DNA of 64,000 bases from Corylus avellana (Eukaryota > Streptophyta > Magnoliopsida > Fagales > Betulaceae): NCBI RefSeq assembly GCF_901000735.1, contig NC_081543.1, forward strand, positions 11,701,921 to 11,765,920. Reading direction: 5' to 3'. The stretch's first letter is position 1. The number at the start of each line of letters is the position of its first letter. Positions 12,280 to 24,100 of this stretch are shown in pieces. The translations under genes were made by a program, and so were the position numbers. A model generated the notes under the pieces. That model saw only the letters and a list, made by a program, of their open reading frames with translations. It ran no database searches and was not told the DNA's origin.

Positions 12280-13225
12280 TAGAGATCCATTTTCACTCTT
12301 TCATTTAAGAGTCTTTTTATTTTATTTTATTATTATTATTATTTTTTTTTTTTAAGACGTATGGAGTGAATAGTACTCATTACTAGTGGGAGTACAGTTC
12401 ATGCTCCCCAAATTTTTTTAACAAGGTAATGAGCCAGTTGAAGAGTAAAAAATATGCATTCTAACATTTTGGTTCTCCAAACTAGGGATCTCTCCAAAAT
12501 AAAGAGCTGAATGATAATATTCTTAATTTTTGATTGTTTCGGGACGTTGATACAATCTTTAGTTTAGATACGTTGCAAATTGAATATTAGTTAAAATTGA
12601 GTATGTGTTCTTTTGCTTAAGATTATTGTTACTAGTAGTGAGCTAGTGGAACTAGGATTTAAGATGATGTGAGGAGTCAAAAAAAAAAATTATATGCCGT
12701 TCTATTCAATGCTAGAATTAGACTTGCTATTTATGTCGTTTTCATAGTAAGATTCGCATATCAAATCAAAGCCAAGAAACAATTTAATTTTTAAAATAAA
12801 TATATATCCGTTGATAAATCTTCGATAGTAGTTCACAAGGGTGTATGTACCCTTTTGTTGAAGGTCATTCGAGTTTTTCTCGGCGTTAAACCTCTTAGTC
12901 TCTTAACATTTTCATCCTTGACAATAGTATTTTTTTTGGCTGGCCAATAAAATGATGGTTTGTGGGCTTATGTTGGTCAATTTACGTAACGTTGTGAATT
13001 AAATAATTGTAAGGGAAATAATTATTTTTGTCCTCTTGGTTTTGGCTTTCTATCAAACTAGTCCTTGTCATTTCCAAAGTGTAGTGGTGATATATCCAAA
13101 TTCATCCAACCTATCATTGGAGGGGTTGACTAAAACTATTAGATTCTGACGTGGCTCCACGTGTTGGAATTGAATTTCTAGTGATGATGTGTACGAGGTA
13201 GGATAAGGGTTTTTTTATTTTTTTA

Positions 13226-13263
<38 letters not shown>

Positions 13264-13670
13264 TTAGGATAAGGTTATATGGTAGAATTTTGGGTTGGCG
13301 GAATTAAGTTGCACATTAGCCAATCAATATTAAGTCAAAATAAGCGACCAAGCTTTGACAACTCATGAGGAGTATACCATGATGGTGCCATATTCTTGGG
13401 ATGTTATTAATTAATGCCTTCGAGTGAAGTGATAATAGTTGAGGATTTTTGAGAAATAAATATATTTATTTTATGGTAAGAATTTAAAGTTAGTGTATTT
13501 TACTGTGTATATATCGGTATGTCTTTTAAAAATTTTAAATAATGTTCAATACATTCATATATGCACTAACTTTAAATGCTGATTATAACTATTAATTTCA
13601 TTTAAAATTGAGAGAATCATTATTTACTTTTTAAGGTTATTTTTTGTTTTTGTCTAAAAAGTGTTATAAA
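12280..13670. other. Gene-free AT-rich intergenic DNA
   Basis: No coding frame of interest on either strand. It contains an ATT microsatellite (about 13227-13263) and T-rich runs. No transposon ends were recognised. Confidence 0.6.
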
Positions 13671-13683
13671 GTGATATAAATGT

Positions 13684-14332
13684 ATCTGTCTTCTCTCTAG
13701 AATTTATCTCTCTCTTTCTCTTCTTCTCTTTTAGATAATACCAAGAAGAATTTCAAAATGAGGGAAGATCTAGATCCTCTCCTTTCACAATAGCAGTGCT
13801 TGGTGTCTTCTCTGTAGGCTTCTCCGATCTCTGTTTATGGCGAATTGCTTTAGATCTAGTTTGTAGATCTAAATCTAATCTCTTCAACCTTAGATCTAAT
13901 CGTCTTCTTCGGTCAAAACGTGTCTTTTAAAAGGATGTCTATGATGTCGTGCTCCTCCGCTGTTGTTTGTGGGGTTTTTGTTTTTTATTTTTTTTGCTTG
14001 TCCTGGCCTTCGGGTTGAGTATGGATTTGTTGTCCTGGCCTTCGAGTTGAGGATGAAGTAAATCGGTATGGGGGCTTAATTCTCACAGCCGAATTTTTAG
14101 TTTCTGGTTATTTTTTATTTTTGTTTTTGTATTTTGACTACTCATGTCCTAAATCTAGTATGCACGAAGTTGATCTGTTTCTTAAATGTTATTGTAAATG
14201 TGTTAGCGGAAGCTTGAAGTCATTTTTTATGACTTTGTAACCTTCATAACTTTTGACTATGATTTTTCAGAGCGCTTTATGCTCGTAAAATTTCATCAAT
14301 AGAAGTTTTATATTTCAAAAAAAAAAAAAAAA
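13684..14332 (+). mobile_element. Poly-A retroposon (LINE-like 3' end) with 16-bp TSD
   Basis: The plus-strand insert ends in about 18 A residues (14317-14334). It is flanked by AAAGTGATATAAATGT at 13668-13683 and again at 14333-14348, a perfect target-site duplication. The body is T-rich, with two GTCCTGGCCTTCG-GTTGAG repeats near 14000-14050. It contains no clear coding domain, so it is either a 5'-truncated LINE tail or a non-coding retroposon. CAATAGAAGTTTTATATTTC directly before the tail resembles plant L1 ends. Confidence 0.75.
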
Positions 14333-14446
14333 AAAGTGATATAAATGTGAAAAGAATTTTGAATAATTCTTGTTAGAGTATTAAGGAGAAGGGACAATCA
14401 AGAATTAAATTGATTGATATAAAGGGGAAGAAGGATGAATTATTAG

Positions 14447-14632
14447 TTTGTTAAACATTTTGTTTTATATCTTTTGTTTTCTCAACTCAAAATAAAACAT
14501 TAAAAACCACCTTAAATACAAAACACCCTTAAAAAAAATGCAAAAAACAATTTTTATCTTTATATCACATCAAAACAGTTTTTTAAATTAAAAAAAAAAA
14601 TACTGTCCAAAATACCTTAACAAATAGAGCCT
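14447..14632. mobile_element. MITE family M1, copy 1
   Basis: AT-rich element of about 185 bp beginning TTTGTTAAACATTTTG and ending CCTTAACAAATAGAG, so the ends form a short inverted repeat around TTTGTTAA. The interior has AAAACACCCTTAAAAA and CTTTATATCACATCA. The same interior and ends appear at 25,858-26,043, and a probable reverse-oriented copy lies at 33,358-33,520. Confidence 0.5.
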
Positions 14633-14937
14633 GGTTTGAGAGCAAAATGAGAAACTTTAATTTAAAACCATCAATGGATTTGGCTTCAGCATTGTAAAAA
14701 AAGTATAGGATTTACTTATCTATTTTTTATAAAAATTTTGAAATTAATTTTATACCATTAATTTTTTTTTTTTTTGTTTCCAGCATCTAATTTAAAATAC
14801 TATTATTTTGTACAGGAGCCACGTTCAACTGTCTGTTGTTAATAATATGAATTAATAGAGTCACGATGTCCTGTTGGCTTCTAATTAATGAGATTAGTGG
14901 GAAAAAATAAAGAAAAGAAAAAAGAAAAAGGTCCTGG

Positions 14938-14994
14938 TCTTGGGTTTTGGAAGTTGGTCCTGGTCTTGGGTTTGGAAGTTGGCCACACGCTCTC
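14938..14994. repeat. Short direct repeat, two units
   Basis: GTCCTGGTCTTGGGTTTTGG-AAGTTG is followed at once by a second copy lacking one T. A local 26-bp tandem duplication. Confidence 0.6.
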
Positions 14995-15148
14995 AACAAG
15001 ACAGTGGGAGTAGATAAACAGATATCCTCGTGATTAAACAGATATCCTCATGATCATGCGTAATCATCAGATAAGACCTTCTAACTTTGGTGGTTGACCA
15101 AATAAAGTTATCAAGTAAAAATACAAAGAAGATATAAAAAATATGGCA

Positions 15149-15511
15149 AAGTTCACTTAATCCTCATAAACTACCACTCTAATAATAATTTATCTTATAA
15201 ATTATTAATTGCGACAATTTACTCTCCAAATTATCAAAATAATGACAATGTACCTCAAATTTTAACAAAATAATGAAATTATCCTAACCAAAATAAAAAC
15301 AAAAATACTAAAATTTAATTTTGTTTTCAAAATTTTAATGGTATTTTTGTCTTATCGAAATTTCTATAAAGGTAATTTCGTCATTTTGATAGCATTGGGG
15401 GGTACATTGTCATTGTTTTAGTAGTTTGTGAGGTAAATTATCGCAATTGATAGTTTGGAGGGTAGATTGTCATTATGGTGATAGTTTGAGAGAGTTAAGT
15501 AGACTTTATTC
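15149..15511. mobile_element. Foldback (long inverted repeat) element
   Basis: The left arm (from GTTCACTTAATCCTCATAAA) and right arm (ending GAGTTAAGTAGACTTTATTC) are approximate reverse complements over 100 or more bases. The shared words include ACAATGTACCTC and its complement, and AATTGCGACAATTTAC against GTAAATTATCGCAATT. Non-coding; a MITE-like structure. Confidence 0.55.
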
Positions 15512-15597
15512 TAATAAAAAAAATTAACATTTGTCAATAAAATAAAACTTTTTATATTTGTTGCATTTTCTGAAAATAGACTTTGCTTCATGTTAAA

Positions 15598-15599
<2 letters not shown>

Positions 15600-15631
<32 letters not shown>
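15600..15631. repeat. TA microsatellite
   Basis: About 15 TA units. Confidence 0.9.
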
Positions 15632-15639
15632 CATTGTAT

Positions 15640-18458
15640 AATTCTTAAAGTTATGAGGGGATCTAGGAATTTCTTTATCAAATATGAGACAAAATATAAT
15701 TGATACAAAATTTGGCCGGCATCTAAAACATGTAGGTGTTGGAGTTGTATTATTGGTGTGGGACAACAATTTTTGTTTGCACATTCTTGGATTGATCTAT
15801 GTTCCCGGACGGTATCTACCAGAATCCATCTACCAATTTTCGAGTGGTTAATCACCAACTCCCTCCTCTTTCTTGAATTGGGTTAGTAAATGGGCAATTG
15901 TTGTTGACCTTAATTTTTAATTTGGCTAATTAAGGGTTAAGAGGGAGGATCGTTGCCACTTTTAATTCTAATAAATACAAGTGGAGGAGTAGAGTTGGGA
16001 AACACATGATAATCGGGCAATTGATTAGTATATGATTATATACCCCAAATAATATTATAGTGGGTAATTGGTCAACCACACAACCATGTACCCCCATACT
16101 AGATTAGACAATGTTAACCATTTGAACATTGTTCATGTGATTTTTCGGAAGTAGGAAATGATGAACAATGTATCGTTCTAACGCTATTCGAGTTTTCGAA
16201 CAATGGTCAATACCGTTCTGACAATGTTAACCATTCAAACATTGTTCAAGTACTGTTATATTTAAAAATAAAAAAATAAAAATGAGAAAACTATATTTAC
16301 CTCCCTCTAAATACCACTATATTTGCAATATCTCATTTTCGTTTTAATTTCCTAAATAATTACTCTTCTCAAAATTCAAAGATGTTTTTGTTTATTTTCC
16401 CAAAATAATAGTTTATTTTTGCACTAATAACAAGTTATGTAACACATTTTCCTGCTTTTAAATAAAAAAATTAAGGACGAAATTGGAAAACATAGGTGAA
16501 AAGCATTATTACTATTTTCTTAAAACTTGTCTTTTTAACAAGTGGAATATTTTGGTGGGAAGTTGGGTTTAGATAGCTAAAATACTATATCGAATGGAGT
16601 TGCTGTCACTCAGTTTTATATATATATATACAATAAAACAACAAAACAAACAAGAAAGGAAAAGGGAAACATGTTAGGGTTTGTTGTCACTAGTGGGAAC
16701 ATGATGTAATACACAAAGGAAGGGATGAAATGATAATATACACACTTTGATCAATAAAGGCGGCTCATCTAGTTAGATTACGTGCAAATCATTAATACTG
16801 CGATAAACTTTACGAAAGGATTATACTAGAATAAGAGCTAATGAACTTTAGAGATAAATTATTCTAATTGTCAATCTAGTTATTAGGCTTTCTAGGCCTT
16901 TCGGTGGGTGATTATCGAAAGTCTGTCTGTAACCACGCTCTTCAGTAGTCCTTCAATTTTTTTGAACGATCAGGCTAATGATCGTTCGTAGAAATTTTAC
17001 TTGTAAGCCCGTAAGTAATTATTAAACTTTTCAAAGTGGATAGTCCGAGTTGAATATATTATTATTATAATTTGAAGTAAGAAGAAAGAGTAAAATATGT
17101 TGGTAATGATGAGTTTGATTTCCTATTTTATAGTAAGCTTTTAACTTTGAATGACTTGGACTTACAACAATAGTGAGTCATCATTCAAGATGATACTTGA
17201 ATGGCTTATTAATAGAGATTTTGTCTATAAGATAATTATGAGAACAATATTTGCTCACAAGGATGTAGGATAATTTATGACAAAATATCTTTTTCAAGTA
17301 GATCTTCGGATGCGTTTGGTATTATGATTTTATAAACAAAAAGTACAATTTCAAACCAAATTGTAAAAAATATATTGTTTGAGATTGCGTTTTTAAAAAA
17401 TTACGATTTGAAAACGCAAAAAAATTGTATTTCAGAGAGAACGTCACATCTTGGTGGCAAATGTTATACTTCGTTAGTCTTTTAAAAAATTCATGGCAGT
17501 GCCAGCTAATTTGTGCATCATTTTGCTATCTATTAGTTGCAATGAAATTATGGAAACATTCTCATTTTGTTTCCCCCTTACAGGCTTATAGTTGTCCAAT
17601 TTAATAGTTTGAATCTTTTAGAATTCCGTGCGAAAAATTGTCATATCATATTGCAATAAGATAATTCTTATATAAGATGTTACTCGAGTCTCACTTATTT
17701 GGATAGGTACTCAAGCCGTTCAAGTACTATCACATGAAACTACCCATTTACAATGCAATAAGACAACTTCGTTACATGAGATCTAAATCTTAAATGTCCC
17801 TAGAATTGTTTTTTTTTTTTTTTTCATAGTTATTTTTTCTTTTCTGGTTTGTTTGTTTGTGCATATTTTCCTAATTTTTTTTTAAAAAAAAAAAAGAAAA
17901 AAAAAAAACGTAAAACTTTGTACTATTCCAAGAGAGTTGAAGAATTCTCGGTATTTAAACCATGTGGGGGGATCTAAATGGTGACGCGGTATATCAAAGC
18001 AAAAGGGCAATCTTACGAAGCCAACCTCCTTTCCCAAAGGCCCGAACATTATCCTATCCAGAATCTACTTGTCCCATAATCTGACACAATTTTTCTGGCT
18101 GGAATTCTTTTCCCAAATCCCATGGATGACATTCAAATCCCCCCACACTACTTCCTTCCCCAACAAACAGAACTACTGCCAATGTTCAGAAGTTTCTTAC
18201 TTTTCTACTATTTCACTCAAAATCCTTGTTGACTTTTCCATACTAAGCTTAGAACATGCCAACGTTCACACTTATTGTTACTTTGTAGCAAATTTGATTG
18301 ATACCCATCTCCTTTTATCCATCATAGATCAGAAAACTTCCGTTCATATGGCAATTTTCTTTCATTTTTTGTCTATATTTTCGAGTACTAGTTTATGGTC
18401 ATTTTAAATGAAATGGCGATTTTTCATGTCATTCTGTGTGTAGCTGTGCTTTGGCAGA
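15640..18458. other. Intergenic region upstream of the PPR gene
   Basis: AT-rich DNA without a credible gene. The sequence at 17,300-17,440 (GCGTTTGGTATTATGATTTT...) resembles a small TIR element but its right end is unclear. An open frame at 18,069-18,407 has no recognisable family and probably lies in the PPR 5' leader. The PPR promoter should be near 17.9-18.4 kb; no TATA box can be assigned with confidence. Confidence 0.5.
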
Positions 18459-20303
18459 TTGGTATATCATGGTGTGTATGACAGGATGATTAGGACATCG
18501 GTCCTTAACCAGACCCATTTGTTGTTACCAGCAAAAGATTCATCAAAAAGCACAGAATCTAATTTGAGGTTGAAGGAGCAAGAATGCTTGTCCCTTCTGA
18601 AGAGATGCAGGAGCCTGAAAGAGTTCAACCAAGTCCATGTCCAAATGCTGAAGTTGGGACTCTTTTGGGAGTCCTTCTGTGCAAGCAATCTTGTGGCATC
18701 TTGTGCTCTCTCAGATTGGGGCAGCATGGACTATGCCTGCTCGATTTTCCGGCAAATCGAGGAACCGGGTTCTTTTGTGTTCAACACCATGCTCAGAGGG
18801 TACGTCAAGGATGCAAGCTTTGAGGAAGCTTTCCTTCTGTATGATGAGATGATTGAGAGGGGAATCGAACCTGACAATTTCACTTACCCTCCTCTTCTCA
18901 AGGCGTGTGCCCGGTTACCGGCACTCAAGGAAGGAATGCAAACTCATGGACATGTCTTCAAGCTTGGACTTGAAGTTGATGTGTTTGTGCAGAACAGCTT
19001 GATCAGCATGTATGGAAAGTGTGGAAAGATAGAACTTGCTTGTACTGTTTTCAAGCAAATGGATCAAAGGAGTGTTGCCTCTTGGAGTGCCATCATTGGA
19101 GCTCATGCTAGTAAGGGGTTGTGGTCTGAGTGCTTGATGCTTTTTGGTGATATGAGTAGTGAGGGACGTTGGAGAGCTGAAGAAAGCACATTAGTTAGTA
19201 TGCTTTCTGCTTGCACTCATCTGGGTGCTCTTGATTTGGGAAGGTGCGCACATGGATCCTTGTTGAGGAACATTAGTGGACTCAATGTTATAGTACAAAC
19301 TTCTTTGATAGACATGTATGTGAAATGTGGGTGCCTAGAGAAAGGGCTGCGTCTCTTTCAAAACATGGGCCAGAAGAACCAATTCTCTTACACTGTAATG
19401 ATATCGGGGCTCGCCATGCATGGACATGGTAGGGAAGCTTTGAGAGTTTTCTCAGAAATGCTTGAAGAAGGTATTGCACCAGATGATGTTGTCTATGTGG
19501 GTGTGTTGAGCGCTTGCAGCCATGCTGGTCTTGTCAAGGAGGCACTCCAATGTTTCAGTAGGATGAAATTTGAACATGGGATTGTACCAGCAGTTCATCA
19601 CTATGGTTGTCTGGTGGACGTCATGGGGCAAGCCGGGATGCTCGATGAAGCCTTTGAGCTTGTCAATAGCATGCCCTTTGCGCCGAATGATGTCGTGTGG
19701 CGGAGCCTTCTTAGCGCCTGTAAAGCTCATCATAACTTGGAAACAGGGGAGATTGCAGCAAAGAAGCTTTTCCAATTAGATTCACTTAATCCTAGTGATT
19801 ATGTGATTCTATCTAATATGTATGCAAGAGCTCAAAGGTGGGAGGATGTGGCTAGGATTAGGACAGAAATGGTTAAAAAGGGCCTCAAGCAAACGCCGGG
19901 ATGTAGCCTAGTCGAGGTGAAGAGGAAAGTGTATAAGTTTGTTTCACAAGACATGTCTCACCCTCAATGTGATGGTGTTCAGGAGATGATCCACCAGATG
20001 GAATGGCAGTTGAAGTTTGAAGGCTATTCCCCAGACATATCACAGGTATTGCTGGATGTAGATGAAGAAGAGAAGAGGCAGAGATTGAAAGCTCATAGCC
20101 AAAAATTAGCAATTGCTTTTGCACTCATACATACATCTCAGGGGTCTCCCATAAGGATAGCTAGAAATGTAAGGATGTGTAATGACTGTCACACATACAC
20201 TAAATATATTTCAGTGATTTATGAACGAGAGATTACTGTAAGAGATCGTTCTCGGTTTCACCATTTCAAAAATGGAACTTGCACTTGTGGTGATTACTGG
20301 TGA
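18459..20303 (+). CDS. DYW-class pentatricopeptide repeat protein, At1g31920-like
   Basis: Intronless, 614 residues from the first ATG. The second ATG, at residue 10 (18486, MIRTSVL), matches where I remember the Arabidopsis At1g31920 protein starting, so it may be the true start. PPR proteins of this class bind organellar RNA, mostly for C-to-U editing. The PLS-type repeats run from about residue 60 to 430, with typical words such as VFNTMLRGYV, NSLISMYGKCG and SACSHAGLVKEA. E/E+ motifs follow, then a DYW domain from about residue 522 to the terminal GDYW. The zinc ligands in CNDCH (about 574-578) are present. The HxE motif reads HSQ (about 546-548), so the catalytic glutamate is replaced by glutamine; my recall is that the Arabidopsis protein shares this. 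No target RNA can be inferred. Confidence 0.96.
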   Translation: MVYHGVYDRMIRTSVLNQTHLLLPAKDSSKSTESNLRLKEQECLSLLKRCRSLKEFNQVHVQMLKLGLFWESFCASNLVASCALSDWGSMDYACSIFRQIEEPGSFVFNTMLRGYVKDASFEEAFLLYDEMIERGIEPDNFTYPPLLKACARLPALKEGMQTHGHVFKLGLEVDVFVQNSLISMYGKCGKIELACTVFKQMDQRSVASWSAIIGAHASKGLWSECLMLFGDMSSEGRWRAEESTLVSMLSACTHLGALDLGRCAHGSLLRNISGLNVIVQTSLIDMYVKCGCLEKGLRLFQNMGQKNQFSYTVMISGLAMHGHGREALRVFSEMLEEGIAPDDVVYVGVLSACSHAGLVKEALQCFSRMKFEHGIVPAVHHYGCLVDVMGQAGMLDEAFELVNSMPFAPNDVVWRSLLSACKAHHNLETGEIAAKKLFQLDSLNPSDYVILSNMYARAQRWEDVARIRTEMVKKGLKQTPGCSLVEVKRKVYKFVSQDMSHPQCDGVQEMIHQMEWQLKFEGYSPDISQVLLDVDEEEKRQRLKAHSQKLAIAFALIHTSQGSPIRIARNVRMCNDCHTYTKYISVIYEREITVRDRSRFHHFKNGTCTCGDYW

Positions 20304-21109
20304 AATTGATTCATTTTTCTGCCCCAGCCTAATGATTCATGGGGAAACTTCTTTTTACTCACCATCTTGAATGATATTTCCCCAAGATATAAATTCCATG
20401 ATAAGAAAAGAAAACATTTATAGGAGAGGAGGAGATTGAATAAACATATCTTGGGAATTCTTTGAGCATTTTTCTCTTGCTAATGATAGTGGCATTTCCA
20501 TGATGCAAGGAAGATTCATACCTGTAGATAGAGAGAGGAACTCTTTTTACTAGATCAAGGGGAGGCATACCAAGTTCAAGAAGATGCGAAAGCGTGCAGT
20601 TCTGCCCCCTTCTTCCATAATGAGTCACAGGCAGCACCTCAGAAAGCACGGCCGAGCCACATGCAGGGAAACTTGAAAGTGTGGTTCTGGCCAGGGTCCC
20701 TGGTATCCGGTACTGCCTGTCTGGATGGGGGGCATTGAAGCAAAATTTTGAAAATGGTTTTCATTTCATGCTAGAAAATGGCTTCCACGGTTATTATCAT
20801 TCAATCTAAAACAAAGAATGAAAATGAGAAGATGAAGACTTTCAACATTGTTGAAAACTGTTCTTGAAGAAGATTTTAAGAAGCATTACTCTCTATTATT
20901 GCATCCTTCTTCAAGCAAAAACGAAAATGAGAAGATGGGAAACTCTGAAAATTTGCCACAATGTGATGGCAAATAAAAACTCTCTGGACAATATGCAGGA
21001 AGAGTAACTTCGTTTATTGTACAATGTTCACAGAAATTACAACAAATCTTGACCTACTTTCATTGTTCAATAAAGGTACTTGTTCTTCTAGTTTACAAGT
21101 GTGGTCTTG
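20304..21109. other. Region between the convergent PPR and PMK genes
   Basis: The PPR and phosphomevalonate kinase genes converge here, so it should hold two 3' UTRs. 20,500-20,730 is richer in G+C than its surroundings but has no recognisable product in any frame. Nothing else was identified. Confidence 0.4.
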
Positions 21110-24100
21110 TTAAATGTGAACTGAAGAAACGGCTGCTGTAATTCCAATGGTCCGTGGATCTCCACTTTCCAAAGAAACGCCACAGGGATCTTCTCTAACC
21201 AACAAGGCCAAAACATTAACTGAACTCCACACTTTGGTGACATTGCTCCCAGAATCCCCCAAGGTCACAGCAAAGATTGCATCAAAGCCACCTGCCCCAG
21301 GAACTCCAGCCAGCAAAATTCCTTCCATGTTCATCGTTGCGTCCAAAAGCCGAGTTTGTGTTTCAGGTTCAATCTGCGAATTCAGAAAGCTAGTTAATAG
21401 TTGAGTATAAGCAGCCAGATTCCAATGAACAAGACTAAACTAGAACTGGAATCCATTAGCATAACAAGTTTGATTATCCCATGCTAAACTCTATAATTGC
21501 ACTTAATGACAGATTTACAAAGGGTAAATATAGGGGAACCTATGTTCTCTGTATGCACAAAATGACCACTAATTACAGGGCTGTCAGATGCCCATACTTC
21601 TTTAGATGATCTTTAAAAAATTACATTTATTTCTTTTGAAAAACTGAGAGATGACTTCGCTAAATTGACCGTGTTAGTATTCTGTAATTTTTTTCTCATC
21701 AGGAAGTTGGAAATTAAACATCCTTTACAAAATTTCCCAACCAGCACTTTTAGAGGTTAGCAGAACAATTACCTTGGGCTCTGAAATTGAACCAAATTTC
21801 ATGAGCTTTGGATAGAAGTTATTAGAACAGCCCACAACTCGGATCAAAAGAATAACAAACCAGGGGTTGAGCAATCCATTACTTGGCTTGGCCTTCTTTG
21901 TTGAAAAAACAATGCTACTCAAGCTTGACTCTAGATTAATTTTATAAAGTGTTCATTCAAAACATTGTCCTAAAATTAACAAGCTAACTTTGAACAACCT
22001 AGCACTTGGCTCGACTCAGTTTATCTGCAGTTGTACAGTACTTAACATGGAATTTTAGCAGTCCTTTACCCTGAAACAGATACATATTAAGATCACAGTA
22101 TCCGTTCCTTACAGATTCAGATTACATGATTGTAGTCTCTGCCTGACGTTTCACAATATTTCTGGGCTCTAATTCAGGTCTTTGTAGCTTCTGATATTTT
22201 CCCTTAAATGAGTATCCACGTATTGTGGCATTTGAATTGTGTCTTCATTTTACCAAGCCGCATAAGACAATTAGATTCTCATTTTTCTTTGAATTTTTTT
22301 TTCTTTGGAAATATGCAATTGAGTTAGTCAGAGTACAACAATGAAAGAGGGTAAAAAGAAGAAAAAACAAGACCCCAACTTCATGCTTCCTAATGAAGGG
22401 GAGATGGAGAAACAAAATGCAGATCAAAATCAAGGAGAAGTTTCAAAGTGTCAATCTTGGGTTCAAATTTTATAGGCCAAACCACTATTTTGGTCCTTGA
22501 ATTATGAGTCAAAGCTCAATTTTGTCCTCAAATTATCAATTGTGAGAATTTAATCCCTTATGTTGTAATATATTTCAACGTTAACTATGACTTGCTTGAT
22601 CACCAATGGCCTAATTGAAACTTGCTAACGTGGCTAATGTCATTGTACATCTGTCCTTGTAAATGTGGGCATGACTAAAATGAGTCACATCAGCAAGCCA
22701 AAAAATTTGGTGATGTCAGCAACCCAGCCTAAGGATGAGCCACATGTTTTTTCTTTTGATGTTGGGGAACTTCTCCAAGGCAGGGCCTTTTAGACCCACC
22801 CTTGCAGAGTAAACCCCGATCTCGTGCATTGCACCCTCGGAAGTTTTCCTACACGAAATTGGTCAAGTTGCTGGCTTTTCACCAGGGGGTGTGGCCCCAA
22901 GGGATTGTTTGCACTCATGAGGTGTTGAACCATGGACCTTGACGGGAGCAAACCTCAAGACTAAGGCCTTCACCACTTGGGCCAACCCCTTGGGGTTGAT
23001 GAGCCACATGTGACTCCCATCTTTTCGGAAAATATAGTCCTCTTTCTTAAAAAAACCCTCAAATCATACTGGAGGTACACTCCACGAAGCACCAGAGTAA
23101 CTTGACCTAGGATCCAGATTACGTGGTTGCTGCTGGAGACCTCCACGTGCGTTTGTTGCCCTTTCTCCCTACCCAAACTACCATTCAGATTACTTTGCTC
23201 TTCCTCATTAATTTGATCACTAATTTTCTACCATTATTCTCAGACTTCTCAAAAAATGATTATTTCTGTGTCATCAATATGCAACTGAGGTTAACGCAGT
23301 CATGGTGACACTTCAATTACGAGTTGCTTTGGAAGAAAGTCCAAATTTAAGCCAAGTTAACTTCAAAAAAACCTACTCAACTCAGCCAAGTTACTAACTC
23401 AGCAATGTTGACTCTACCATTTTATGAAACCTTCAAGCTCTACTTTCCAAGTCACCATTCCAATCAATATCAAAATTTTAGCTACTTTTCCCACAAATCA
23501 AAGGAAAACAATCCAACAAATAACAAGATCTAGAGAGCAAAGACAAGAAATGAAAATATCAAAGAAAAACAAATGAGGACAATGGGAGGAGCTAAAAAAT
23601 GAAGAGGAAGAAGAAGCCAGATTTGCTTATGCCTATTCTTTTTCTTCTTCTTCTTCTTCTTCTTCTTTTTTTTTTTTTTTTTTTTTTTTTTTTCACTATA
23701 TACTTCTTTTATTCCCTGTAAGAGAATACATTTTTAAAATTTGTAGGACTAAATTGACACAATTGATAGTTTAGGAATGAAATTGAACTATGACCTATAG
23801 TTTGAGGACCAAGATAGTAGTTTGGTCAGTTTATATTAAAAAAAAATTCTCCAAAATAAATAAGCCATAGATGGAATATCTCAAGACGTGACATTAATAA
23901 GATAACTGTGAAAGTTACCTTTCTTCTATGAAACTTTGTATTTATGGATGGCGGCATATGTGTCTCCTTTGTCGATTAGTGTTAATGATTTCCTTGTTCG
24001 TTTTGCCTCTGCTAGTTAGGTGGTTCCTTTTGTATACTTCCAATGTATTTAAAGGCGCCTTACGCTTTTATTGAGATTGATTTATTACTTACATATAAAA

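Noticed and set aside
13200..13265. ATT repeat as a possible matrix-attachment or regulatory site
   Set aside because: A simple microsatellite with no further evidence of function.
18069..18407. 112-codon open frame upstream of the PPR gene
   Set aside because: Low-complexity hydrophobic translation with no family match that I know. It more likely lies in the promoter or leader.
22791..22997. A functional tRNA gene
   Set aside because: Box A and box B are present but the body does not fold as a full cloverleaf, and the flanking TSD and A-rich tail identify a SINE.
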